Origin: Lacibacter sp. H407
GTDB taxonomy: Bacteria > Bacteroidota > Bacteroidia > Chitinophagales > Chitinophagaceae
Assembly (NCBI RefSeq): GCF_037892605.1
Contig: NZ_JBBKTU010000001.1
Coordinates: 2,542,001-2,606,000, forward strand
Reading direction: 5' to 3'
Length of the DNA: 64,000 bases
The first letter of the stretch is position 1. Each line of letters begins with the position of its first letter. This document shows, piece after piece, positions 36,096 through 44,486 of the stretch. The position numbers and the translations under genes were made by a program. The notes beneath the pieces were generated by a model that had not been told where the DNA came from, ran no database searches, and saw only the letters and a program-made list of their open reading frames with translations.

Positions 36096-37385
36096 ATGTA
36101 TCAATCATTAATTAATAAAGAAAAGAAAGTAGCAGTCGTTGGGTTGGGCTATGTGGGATTGCCATTGGCATTGGAACTGGCTGTGCACATGCAGGTGATC
36201 GGTTTTGATATCAACAAGAAGCGCATTGAAATGATGCATCGGAATGAAGATCCGAGCAAGGAAGTAGAAGCTGATCGATTTGCAGAGAAGGATATTGTAT
36301 TTACAGATGATATCAATGTATTGAAAGAAGCTTCTTTCTTTATTGTGACTGTGCCAACACCGGTTGATGATCATAAAGTTCCTGATCTCACGCCATTGGA
36401 GAAAGCAAGTGAAACGGTGGGTAAGGTGTTGAAGAAAGGTGATTATGTAATTTACGAAAGCACTACCTATCCCGGTTGCACCGAGGAAGATTGCATGCCG
36501 ATCCTTGAACAGTTTTCCGGTTTAAAAGGAAAAGTTGATTTTAAAATTGGCTACTCACCTGAGCGAATTAATCCGGGTGATAAACACCATACATTAAGCA
36601 ACACCATCAAGATCGTTTCCGGTTGCGATGATGAATCGTTACAGGAGATTGCTGCGGTGTATGAAAGTGTAGTGACCGTTGGTGTACACCGAGCACCAAA
36701 TATTAAAGTAGCAGAAGCAGGAAAGATCATTGAAAATGCACAGCGTGATCTGAACATTTCATTGATGAATGAACTGTCGATCATTTTTGATCGCATCGGC
36801 ATCAACACATTTGATGTGGTGGAAGCTGCAGGAACTAAATGGAACTTTCATAAATACACACCGGGTTTGGTTGGCGGACATTGTATTGGCGTTGATCCAT
36901 ACTACTTAACCTACAAAGCACAACAGCTTGGTTACAATTCAAAAGTAATTGCAAGTGGACGTTTTGTAAATGATGAGATGCCACGTTATGTAGCAAAGAA
37001 AATTATTCAGCATATCATTAAACATGCACCAAATCCTGCTACTGCGAAAGTGTTGGTGTTGGGTGCAACGTTTAAAGAAAACGTTTCTGATATCCGCAAT
37101 TCAAAAGTGGCAGACATGGTGAAAGAATTACTGGAATATCATGTGTCAGTTGATTTTGTTGACCCGCATGCAGATGCTACTGAAGTACATCATGAATATG
37201 GGTTAACACTTGCTGCTGAAATTGGAACAGGATACGATGCAATTGTGTTAGCAGTAGCGCATCATCCGTACACAGCATTTACAGAAGAATATTTGTTGTC
37301 TATTGCTAATGAGAAGGCCATGTTTGCTGATCTCAAAGGCATCTACCGTAATAAAATTTCAAAACTCAAATACTGGAGTTTATAA
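36096..37385 (+). CDS. UDP-N-acetyl-hexosamine 6-dehydrogenase (WbpO/TviB type)
   Basis: The 429-residue enzyme belongs to the branch that oxidises UDP-GlcNAc or UDP-GalNAc to the uronate. It shows VAVVGLGYVGLPLALELA, TVPTPVDDHKVPDLTPLEKAS, YESTTYPGCTEEDCMPIL, GYSPERINPGD, KVAEAGKIIENAQRDLNISLMNELS, catalytic Cys263 in LVGGHCIGVDPYYLTYKA, and GATFKENVSDIRNSKV, closely following TviB/WbpO. ATG 36096 was chosen; an in-frame ATG at 36072 lies inside the low-complexity repeat. The stop overlaps the rfbB start (TAATG). With the DegT enzyme it could lead to a di-N-acetylated uronate. Confidence 0.9.
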   Translation: MYQSLINKEKKVAVVGLGYVGLPLALELAVHMQVIGFDINKKRIEMMHRNEDPSKEVEADRFAEKDIVFTDDINVLKEASFFIVTVPTPVDDHKVPDLTPLEKASETVGKVLKKGDYVIYESTTYPGCTEEDCMPILEQFSGLKGKVDFKIGYSPERINPGDKHHTLSNTIKIVSGCDDESLQEIAAVYESVVTVGVHRAPNIKVAEAGKIIENAQRDLNISLMNELSIIFDRIGINTFDVVEAAGTKWNFHKYTPGLVGGHCIGVDPYYLTYKAQQLGYNSKVIASGRFVNDEMPRYVAKKIIQHIIKHAPNPATAKVLVLGATFKENVSDIRNSKVADMVKELLEYHVSVDFVDPHADATEVHHEYGLTLAAEIGTGYDAIVLAVAHHPYTAFTEEYLLSIANEKAMFADLKGIYRNKISKLKYWSL

Positions 37386-38449
37386 TGAGCACATTTGACA
37401 AAACAATATTGGTAACAGGCGGCGCCGGTTTTATCGGCAGTCATGTAATTCGCCTGTTTGTAAATAAATATCCCAATTACAAAATCGTAAATGGCGATGC
37501 ATTAACCTATGCAGGTAATCTGGAAAATCTGAAAGATGTACAGAATCAACCAAATTATGCATTTGCGAAAATTGATATTACTGATGAAGCAGGAGTGGAA
37601 GAGTTGTTCAATCAATATCATTTTGATGCAGTGATTCATCTGGCAGCTGAAAGTCATGTTGACCGCAGCATTCTTGATCCATTAGCGTTTGTAAAAACAA
37701 ATGTATTGGGTACTGCTATTTTGCTGAATGCATGTCGCAAGCATTGGGCGGGTAATCATGAAGGCAAGCTGTTCTATCATGTTTCAACAGATGAGGTATA
37801 CGGTTCATTAGGTGAAACAGGTTTCTTTACTGAAGAAACACCTTACGATCCGCATTCACCTTACTCTGCATCGAAGGCTGCATCTGATCATTTTGTGATG
37901 GCTTATCATGATACCTATGGTTTGCCGGTGGTAATGAGTAATTGCAGCAACAACTATGGTTCGCATCATTTTCCGGAAAAATTAATTCCGTTAATGATCA
38001 ACAATATTAAGAACAACAAACCATTGCCGGTTTATGGTAAAGGTGAAAATGTACGTGACTGGTTATTTGTAGAAGATCATGCAAGAGCTATTGATACCAT
38101 TTTCCATAACGGGAAACTCGGCCAAAGCTATAACGTAGGTGGTTTTAACGAATGGAAAAATATTGATCTTGTTCATTTGCTCTGCAGCATCATGGATAAA
38201 AAACTTGGTCGTGCAGAAGGAGAGAGTGCGAAGCTTATCACTTATGTGAAAGACCGTGCCGGTCATGACCTGCGTTATGCAATTGATGCAACCAAACTTA
38301 ATAAAGAATTAGGCTGGAGTCCATCATTACAGTTCGAAGAAGGCTTAGAAAAAACAGTCGAGTGGTATTTGAGTAATGAAGAATGGATCAATCATGTAAC
38401 GAGTGGTGATTATCAGAAATACTATGATGTTCAGTATGAAAAAAGGTGA
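37385..38449 (+). CDS. rfbB: dTDP-glucose 4,6-dehydratase
   Basis: The 354-residue enzyme makes dTDP-4-keto-6-deoxyglucose, the second step to dTDP-L-rhamnose. Visible: VTGGAGFIGSHVIRLFV, GDALTYAGNLENL, HLAAESHVDRSI, VSTDEVYGSLGETGFFTEET, catalytic YSASKAASDHFV, NCSNNYGSHHFPEKLIPL, and GKGENVRDWLFVEDHARAI. Length is standard. It overlaps the upstream stop by one base. rfbC and rfbD follow, but rfbA (glucose-1-phosphate thymidylyltransferase) is not in the window. Confidence 0.95.
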   Translation: MSTFDKTILVTGGAGFIGSHVIRLFVNKYPNYKIVNGDALTYAGNLENLKDVQNQPNYAFAKIDITDEAGVEELFNQYHFDAVIHLAAESHVDRSILDPLAFVKTNVLGTAILLNACRKHWAGNHEGKLFYHVSTDEVYGSLGETGFFTEETPYDPHSPYSASKAASDHFVMAYHDTYGLPVVMSNCSNNYGSHHFPEKLIPLMINNIKNNKPLPVYGKGENVRDWLFVEDHARAIDTIFHNGKLGQSYNVGGFNEWKNIDLVHLLCSIMDKKLGRAEGESAKLITYVKDRAGHDLRYAIDATKLNKELGWSPSLQFEEGLEKTVEWYLSNEEWINHVTSGDYQKYYDVQYEKR

Positions 38450-38474
38450 GTGGTGAGTAGTGAATGGCGTGTAG
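38445..38474. repeat. GTGAGT-type degenerate repeat in the operon, copy 2
   Basis: GGTGAGTGGTGAGTAGTGAA and following bases begin at the rfbB stop, with a trailing AAAATCAGCAATC word resembling AAATCAGAAATC after copy 1. Confidence 0.55.
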
Positions 38475-38515
38475 TTAAAATCAGCAATCATACATTCTAA
38501 ATCAGACATAGCTTT

Positions 38516-39070
38516 ATGGCTTTTTTACAAACAGGTTTCCCCGGATTAGTAGTGTTCGAGCCAAATGTTTTTGGCGACGAGCGGGGTTATTTCTTTGAAT
38601 CATACAATCAACAGTCTTTTGAAAAAGAGGGAATTCACTATAACTGGGTACAGGATAATCAATCCAGTTCAACTTATGGTGTTATCCGTGGTTTGCATTT
38701 TCAAAAAGGCGAACATGCGCAGGCAAAGCTGGTTCGTTGTTTAAGCGGAAAAATTTTAGACGTCGTAGTCGACCTGCGTAAAGATTCACCCACTTTTAAA
38801 CAGGTGTATGCTGTTGAATTGAATTCAGAGAAAAAGAATGCATTGTTAGTGCCACGTGGTTTTGCACATGGTTTTTCTGTATTAAGCGAAACGGCCGAGG
38901 TGTTATACAAGTGCGATAATTTCTACAATAAACAAAGCGAAGGCGGATTGTTGTACAACGATCCATCTTTAAAAATTGATTGGAAAATAGAGGCAGGGAA
39001 GGAGATTGTTTCAGGAAAAGATTTGGTCAATTCAGCAATGGCCGATTTACAGGAAGATAGTTTCTTTTAA
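38516..39070 (+). CDS. rfbC: dTDP-4-dehydrorhamnose 3,5-epimerase
   Basis: The 184-residue cupin epimerises the keto-sugar at C3 and C5. FEPNVFGDERGYFFESYNQ, the active-site segment VIRGLHFQ, LDVVVDLRKDSPTF, VPRGFAHGFSVLSETAEVLYKCDNFY and NDPSLKIDW match RmlC. Length is standard. It is separated from rfbB by a 66-base gap that contains a low-complexity repeat, and from rfbD by 9 bases. Confidence 0.95.
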   Translation: MAFLQTGFPGLVVFEPNVFGDERGYFFESYNQQSFEKEGIHYNWVQDNQSSSTYGVIRGLHFQKGEHAQAKLVRCLSGKILDVVVDLRKDSPTFKQVYAVELNSEKKNALLVPRGFAHGFSVLSETAEVLYKCDNFYNKQSEGGLLYNDPSLKIDWKIEAGKEIVSGKDLVNSAMADLQEDSFF

Positions 39071-39079
39071 CTCATACAT

Positions 39080-39946
39080 ATGGAGAAGCCGGTTATACTT
39101 GTTACAGGTAGCAATGGTCAGCTCGGAAAAGAGTTGAAACAAATTGCTGATAACTATTCTCAATTCAATTTCGTATTTGCTTCACGGGAAGATCTAAAGC
39201 TTCATCATTTTGGTTTAGTAGAAAATTTCTTTATTGCTGCCAAACCGCATTACTGCATCAACTGTGCTGCATATACGGCTGTTGATAAAGCAGAGGCAGA
39301 GCAGGATATGGCGATGCTTGTAAATGGCGAAGCTGTTGGCAATCTGGCAGCTGTTTGTAAAAAGTATCAAACAAAGGTTATTCATATCTCCACTGATTAT
39401 GTATTTGATGGTGAAAGTGAAACACCTTACAAAGAAGATGATACAACCGGTCCCATAAATACCTATGGTAAATCAAAATTGCTGGGTGAGCAGTTGTGCA
39501 TCAAAGAAGATGCAGATGCAATCATCATACGAACTTCATGGGTGTATTCATCGTTCGGTCACAACTTTGTGAAAACGATGATGCGGTTAATGAATGAACG
39601 CAATGAACTGAATGTAGTGAGTGATCAAATTGGTTCTCCAACTTATGCTGCTGATTTGGCAAAAGCGATCATGGACATAATTTCTTCCGGGAAATGGGAG
39701 AGTGGTATTTATCATTACAGCAATGAAGGAAAGATCAGTTGGTTTGAATTTGCGCAGGCGATTAAAGAATTAACTGGCAGCAAGGCCGTTGTACATCCCA
39801 TTTTAACAGCCGAGTATCCAACGCCGGCAAGGCGACCAAAATTCTCCTTACTTAGTAAAGACAAGATAAAGTCAACATACGCCCTGACTGTTCCCGAGTG
39901 GAAAGAAAGTTTGCAGAAATGCATCAGCATCTTACAAAATGCCTGA
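39080..39946 (+). CDS. rfbD: dTDP-4-dehydrorhamnose reductase
   Basis: The 288-residue NAD(P)H-dependent reductase completes dTDP-L-rhamnose. Signs: VTGSNGQLGKELKQIA, NCAAYTAVDKAEAE, VIHISTDYVFDGE, catalytic YGKSKLLGEQ, RTSWVYSSFGHNFVKTM, VVSDQIGSPTYAADLAKAI, and the C-terminal RRPKFSLLSKDKI. Length is standard. It is the last gene of the sugar operon; a strong terminator follows 30 bases later. Confidence 0.95.
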   Translation: MEKPVILVTGSNGQLGKELKQIADNYSQFNFVFASREDLKLHHFGLVENFFIAAKPHYCINCAAYTAVDKAEAEQDMAMLVNGEAVGNLAAVCKKYQTKVIHISTDYVFDGESETPYKEDDTTGPINTYGKSKLLGEQLCIKEDADAIIIRTSWVYSSFGHNFVKTMMRLMNERNELNVVSDQIGSPTYAADLAKAIMDIISSGKWESGIYHYSNEGKISWFEFAQAIKELTGSKAVVHPILTAEYPTPARRPKFSLLSKDKIKSTYALTVPEWKESLQKCISILQNA

Positions 39947-39974
39947 TACCACTTCCTGAAAAGCGAGTAAAATC

Positions 39975-40003
39975 AAAAACCCTCCACATTGTGGAGGGTT
40001 TTT
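39975..40003. terminator. Terminator of the nucleotide-sugar operon and tRNA-Gln
   Basis: AAAAACCCTCCAC (39975-39987), loop ATT, GTGGAGGGTTTTT (39991-40003). The A and T runs make it work in both directions, closing rfbD on the plus strand and tRNA-Gln on the minus strand. Confidence 0.9.
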
Positions 40004-40004
40004 G

Positions 40005-40075
40005 TTGGCCTACCTGGATTCGAACCAAGACAAACAGAACCAAAATCTGTCGTACTACCATTATACTATAGGCCA
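40005..40075 (-). tRNA. tRNA-Gln (anticodon TTG)
   Basis: Read on the minus strand, a 71-base cloverleaf has acceptor TGGCCTA/TAGGCCA with discriminator A, anticodon stem ACAGA/TCTGT around loop TTTTGGT (anticodon TTG), and T-loop GGTTCGAATCC. CCA is not encoded. Confidence 0.95.
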
Positions 40076-40132
40076 ATCTCCCTTTCGGGGTTGCAAAAAT
40101 AAGGCGCTACACAAGATCAACCAAAAATTTTA

Positions 40133-42763
40133 TCAATTTGGTGAACTATTGTCTTCCCGATCTTTCAATTCCCTGATTTTATCCAATGCTCCGGCCACCA
40201 CATCGCACATGATCGTGTACAAAGCACCTTGAACCGGATTTGCGTAAATATATTCCAGCGCTTCATTCTCATTCGCAATCACCTTTGTTGGAACATTTGA
40301 ATTCACTTTCTCGATCCCTTCTTTCAGCAGTGCAATAATTTCATCGGCAGTTCGGCCACGCAGGTTTTTATCGCAACGGATAATGATCTCATCAAAATGG
40401 CGGGCACTGATCTCGCCTAACTCACGGATGTCTTCATCTCTTCTGTCACCAGTACCGCTGATCACACCCACTTTGTGTTTGTAATCAAGCTTGCTCACAA
40501 AATCGCACAGCAATTGTAAACCGTGAGGGTTATGTGCAAAGTCAGCAAGGAACGTATAATTTTTAAAGTGGAAAAAATTCAAACGTCCCGGAGTTAAACT
40601 TTCTCCCGGTATGAACGTTAGCAATCCCTGCCGAATATCATCAATACTGATATCTCTGTAGAGATAAGTAGCAAGTACAGCAGGTAAACAGTTGGCGATA
40701 TTATGAACTGCTTTCCCCTCATACGTTAAGGGTATATCTTTTGCCAGCATTACACGGATCTTCCATGTGCCTTTCATAATACTGATGTAACCATTCTCAA
40801 AAACAGTGGCCAAACCACCTTTTGCACAGTGTTCTTTAATTCGGGGATTGTTTTCATCCATGCTGAATAATGCAACATTACATTTCAGATCGGCTTTCAT
40901 TTTATACACCAGATCATCTTCTGCATTCAGAATCGCATATCCATGCGGAAAAACAGTTTCGGGCACAACTGCTTTTACTTTTGCCATTTGTTCAACCGTG
41001 TAAATGCCGCCCAATCCAATATGATCCGCAGCCACGTTTGTAACAATGGCTACATCGCAATTTTGAAATGCAAGACCTGATTTGAGTATACCGCCTCTGG
41101 CACATTCCAATACAGCAAAATCAACAGTTGGATCTTTCAACACAAAAGTTGACGAGATTGGACCAGTACAATCCCCCTTCATCATTAAATGGTTTTGGAT
41201 ATACACACCATCACTGGTAGTGTAACCAACTTTCTTACCTGCGCTTTTTGCAATATGCGCCGTTAACCGTGTAGTGGTTGTTTTCCCGTTTGTTCCGGTA
41301 ATAGCGATGATCGGAATGCGTCCTTCAGTTCCCTTCGGAAATAACATGTCAATTACAGGCTCTGCAACATTACGTGGCAAACCTTCAGCCGGATCAATGT
41401 GCATACGGAAACCCGGTGCTGCATTTACTTCAAGTATTGCACCGCCATTTTCGTTTACAGGAGTGCGCAAGTCTGTTGCCATTATATCAATACCACAAAT
41501 GTCAAGACCGATGATCTTGCTGATTCGTTCGCACATAAACACATTTGCAGGATGCACTTCATCTGTAACATCAGTTGATGTACCGCCGGTTGAAAGATTA
41601 GCAGTAGTTTTTAACAGTACCAATTCTCCTTTTGGTGGAACTGTTTCTAATGTGTAGCCTTTTTCTTCCAGCATCTTCATGGTGCTGCCATCAACCGTTA
41701 TTTGTGTCAACACTTTTTCATGACCGTAACCACGTCGTGGATCTTTGTTGGTTTCATCGATCAGCAATTGAATGGTATGTTCGCCATCACCAATTACACT
41801 GGCTGGTGTACGCAGGGCTGCACAAATAAATTTATGGTTGATGACGAGAATACGAAAATCAAAACCTGTAATAAAACGTTCAACAATAACACTACGGCTA
41901 TATACTTTCGCTGCTTCAAATGCTTTTAATGCCTGTTCTTTATTGGTAATGTTGGTGGTGTTTCCTTTTCCATGATTACCATCAATTGGTTTGATCACTA
42001 AAGGATAACCGAATTTTTCAATCGCTTCATCTAAACCCACTTCAGTACGAACCACTGTTCCTCTTGGTACAGGAATTTCAGCAGCTTCAAGCAATAGTTT
42101 TGTTTCTTCTTTATCACATGCAATATCTACTGCAATGTTTGATGTGGTTGATGCGATGGTTGCACGGATTCGTTTTTGATGAACACCATAACCCAACTGC
42201 ACCAAACTTTGTTTATTCAATCGTATGTAAGGAATGTTTCGTTTGGCTGCTTCATCAACAATACAACCGGTAGATGGGCCAAGCCTTGTATCTTCCCTTA
42301 TTTCTCTCAGTTTTTGTATGTCATCTTCAAGATTATATTCTTCTCCTGCAACCAACGCATCTGCAATACGCACTGCTGCTTTGGCTGCATACACACCTGC
42401 ATCTTCTTCGAGATAAGTAAACACAACATAATACACACCTTCCTTTTCATTGGCGCCACGTGTTCTTCCAAATCCTGTATCCATACCTGCCAATGTTTGC
42501 AGCTCTAATGCCACATGCTCTATTACATGGCCCATCCATGTGCCTTCATCAACCCGTTCAAAAAAACCACCTGGTTTGCCAACACTGCAACGGTGGCTGT
42601 ACATGGTGGGAAATAATTTCTCCAGCCGTTCACGAAAACCGGGAATGGTATTGGTGGGGCGTTGCTCCAGTTCTTCGAGGTCTAATTTCATCTGGATCAG
42701 TTTTGTGCGGCGCACACTCCAGTAATTGGGACCACGAAGTATTTTCAGTTCAAGAATTTTCAT
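40133..42763 (-). CDS. cphA: Cyanophycin synthetase
   Basis: The 876-residue ligase builds cyanophycin, a poly-aspartate backbone with arginine side chains, a nitrogen store. Layout: N-terminal domain (1-~160; LRGPNYWSVRRTKLIQMKLDLE through HVIEHVALELQ), an ATP-grasp domain (~210-470; PVPRGTVV, YPLVIKPIDGNHGKG, ICGIDIMATD, ILEVNAAPGFRMHI) and a Mur-ligase-like domain (~480-876) with P-loop GTNGKT at 490-495, VLECARGGILKSGL and LADFAHNPHG. Length matches cyanobacterial CphA (~870). It is divergent from cphB (122-bp gap). Bacteroidota homologues are known but less studied, so polymer composition is inferred. Confidence 0.94.
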   Translation of the reverse strand: MKILELKILRGPNYWSVRRTKLIQMKLDLEELEQRPTNTIPGFRERLEKLFPTMYSHRCSVGKPGGFFERVDEGTWMGHVIEHVALELQTLAGMDTGFGRTRGANEKEGVYYVVFTYLEEDAGVYAAKAAVRIADALVAGEEYNLEDDIQKLREIREDTRLGPSTGCIVDEAAKRNIPYIRLNKQSLVQLGYGVHQKRIRATIASTTSNIAVDIACDKEETKLLLEAAEIPVPRGTVVRTEVGLDEAIEKFGYPLVIKPIDGNHGKGNTTNITNKEQALKAFEAAKVYSRSVIVERFITGFDFRILVINHKFICAALRTPASVIGDGEHTIQLLIDETNKDPRRGYGHEKVLTQITVDGSTMKMLEEKGYTLETVPPKGELVLLKTTANLSTGGTSTDVTDEVHPANVFMCERISKIIGLDICGIDIMATDLRTPVNENGGAILEVNAAPGFRMHIDPAEGLPRNVAEPVIDMLFPKGTEGRIPIIAITGTNGKTTTTRLTAHIAKSAGKKVGYTTSDGVYIQNHLMMKGDCTGPISSTFVLKDPTVDFAVLECARGGILKSGLAFQNCDVAIVTNVAADHIGLGGIYTVEQMAKVKAVVPETVFPHGYAILNAEDDLVYKMKADLKCNVALFSMDENNPRIKEHCAKGGLATVFENGYISIMKGTWKIRVMLAKDIPLTYEGKAVHNIANCLPAVLATYLYRDISIDDIRQGLLTFIPGESLTPGRLNFFHFKNYTFLADFAHNPHGLQLLCDFVSKLDYKHKVGVISGTGDRRDEDIRELGEISARHFDEIIIRCDKNLRGRTADEIIALLKEGIEKVNSNVPTKVIANENEALEYIYANPVQGALYTIMCDVVAGALDKIRELKDREDNSSPN

Positions 42764-42854
42764 ACACGTTGTAGTTGATGTTGGATTCCGAATATATCAA
42801 AATTTATCCGATGCTGTTCATAAAAGCAGGGCAGCACAGGAAATATTTTCCCCT

Positions 42855-42862
42855 TAATTTTG
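42855..42862 (+). promoter_or_regulatory. Candidate -7 promoter box of cphB (TAATTTTG)
   Basis: An exact TAnnTTTG match 23 bases before the TTG start of cphB, in the shared divergent region with cphA. No TTTG at the -33 position. Confidence 0.5.
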
Positions 42863-42885
42863 TTTGGAACTAAAAATCTAAATCA

Positions 42886-43782
42886 TTGCAGTATCCAAAA
42901 GGAAAGCTGATCGCTATCGGCGGTGCAGAAGATAAAGGAACCAATCTTGAAGCGGGAGAAATTTACCGTAATAATCTTAATTTTTTTGAGCTGGGGATAC
43001 TCAGGCGGGTAGTAGAAGAAGCAGGCGGTATTGATGCCCGTATAGAAGTAATTACAACTGCTTCCACCATTCCATACGAAGTGGGCGATAATTACATGAA
43101 TGCGTTTGGAAAAATTGGTTGTACCAATATTGGCGTGTTACATATTCGCAACAGGCAGGATACAGCCAATCCTGAATTTCTTGAACGTATTAAAGCTTGC
43201 AATGCAGTTATGTTTTCAGGCGGTAATCAGTTGCGCTTAAGTGTAACTGATGGCGGTACTGATTTTTTGGCTATCCTGAAAAAACGTTACCAGGAAGAGC
43301 CGGGTTTTGTAGTCGCAGGTACATCTGCAGGTGCTATGGCAATGAGTAAGACAATGATCTACGAAGGAAATGCAGTTCGTGCATATTTGAAAGGTGAAGT
43401 GAAAATGACGACGGGTCTGGGTTTTATTGATAACGTTATTATTGATAGTCATTTTGAAAAACGTGGACGGTTTGTTCGTTTAACACAGGCTGTTGCCACA
43501 AACCCATCCTGCATTGGTATTGGTTTGGGAGAAGATACAGGCATGCTTATCACCGAAGGAAATAAGATGGAAGCAATTGGAAGCGGATTGGTGATCATTA
43601 TTGATGGACACGATATGATGCATTCCAATATTGCTGATATTCCTGATGGCAATCCGATCAGTATCGAAAATCTGCGGGTGCATTTCTGTGAAAAAGGAAA
43701 TGGCTACATGGTAAAAGAACGTAAGTTCTTAATGGAGGCGAAAGATGGCGCACTTATCAAAAAGCAAGTTCATGTCGAATAG
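42886..43782 (+). CDS. cphB: Cyanophycinase
   Basis: The 298-residue serine peptidase (S51-like) cleaves cyanophycin to beta-Asp-Arg dipeptides. The start is TTG (42886), giving MQYPKGKLIAIGGAEDKG; no ATG start preserves this motif. The catalytic serine is Ser147 in VVAGTSAGAMAMS; VMFSGGNQLRLS, GLGFIDNVIIDSHFEKRGRFVRL and GIGLGEDTGMLI fit the family. It has no signal peptide, so it is intracellular like cyanobacterial CphB, not the secreted type. It is divergent from cphA, so the make/break pair shares a control region. The isoaspartyl dipeptidase needed next is not in the window. Confidence 0.93.
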   Translation: MQYPKGKLIAIGGAEDKGTNLEAGEIYRNNLNFFELGILRRVVEEAGGIDARIEVITTASTIPYEVGDNYMNAFGKIGCTNIGVLHIRNRQDTANPEFLERIKACNAVMFSGGNQLRLSVTDGGTDFLAILKKRYQEEPGFVVAGTSAGAMAMSKTMIYEGNAVRAYLKGEVKMTTGLGFIDNVIIDSHFEKRGRFVRLTQAVATNPSCIGIGLGEDTGMLITEGNKMEAIGSGLVIIIDGHDMMHSNIADIPDGNPISIENLRVHFCEKGNGYMVKERKFLMEAKDGALIKKQVHVE

Positions 43783-43820
43783 GTAAATTGGTTTAATGTA
43801 ATCATCTATCAACTATCAAA

Positions 43821-44486
43821 ATGAAAAAAATAAGTTTTGTTCTTCTTTCCGCTCTCATGCTTATGGCATTCACCCGTCAGGATAAAATCAAAGTCATTTT
43901 TTTTGGTGATTCTATTACACAGGCAGGCGTTAATCCTGGTGGGTATGTAAAACGTATCGACAGCATGGCACGTGTACAAGGGAAAATGAATTATGATTTT
44001 ATTGGTGCCGGCATTGGTGGTAATAAAATTTACGACCTGTACCTGCGAATGGAAGACGATGTGTTATCGAAAAGTCCAAATGTAGTGGTGCTGTATATTG
44101 GCGTGAATGATGTGTGGCATAAAGCATCTTCCGGTACTGGAACTGATGCTGATAAATTTGCAAAGTTTTACCAGGCTGTGATTGATAAGATAAAAGCAAA
44201 AAATGCGAAGATCATTTTATGTACACCTGCAGTAATAGGAGAGAAGACTGATGGTAGTAATCAACAAGATGGTGATCTGACAGAATATAGCAAGATCATT
44301 CGTGGACTTGCACAAAAAAATGGATTACTATTGGTGGATCTGCGGAAAGCATTTATCGAATATAATAACAAGAACAACAAGGAAAATAAAGACCGTGGCA
44401 TTTTAACCACCGATCGTGTTCATCTAAACGCAATCGGCAACCAACTGGTCGCCGATGAAATATGGAAAGCGATTCAGGCTCTTTAA
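43821..44486 (+). CDS. SGNH/GDSL-family hydrolase
   Basis: The 221-residue secreted protein has a signal peptide ([17 protein letters not shown]) and a GDSL esterase fold: block [13 protein letters not shown] with the nucleophile Ser, block II Gly ([11 protein letters not shown]), block [11 protein letters not shown], and block [21 protein letters not shown] with the Asp-x-x-His pair. All catalytic blocks are intact. Such enzymes deacetylate or de-esterify carbohydrates; the substrate is unknown. It lies 38 bases after cphB but is exported, so a joint role is unlikely. The 3' end overlaps convergent tyrS by 4 bases. Confidence 0.87.
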   Translation: MKKISFVLLSALMLMAFTRQDKIKVIFFGDSITQAGVNPGGYVKRIDSMARVQGKMNYDFIGAGIGGNKIYDLYLRMEDDVLSKSPNVVVLYIGVNDVWHKASSGTGTDADKFAKFYQAVIDKIKAKNAKIILCTPAVIGEKTDGSNQQDGDLTEYSKIIRGLAQKNGLLLVDLRKAFIEYNNKNNKENKDRGILTTDRVHLNAIGNQLVADEIWKAIQAL

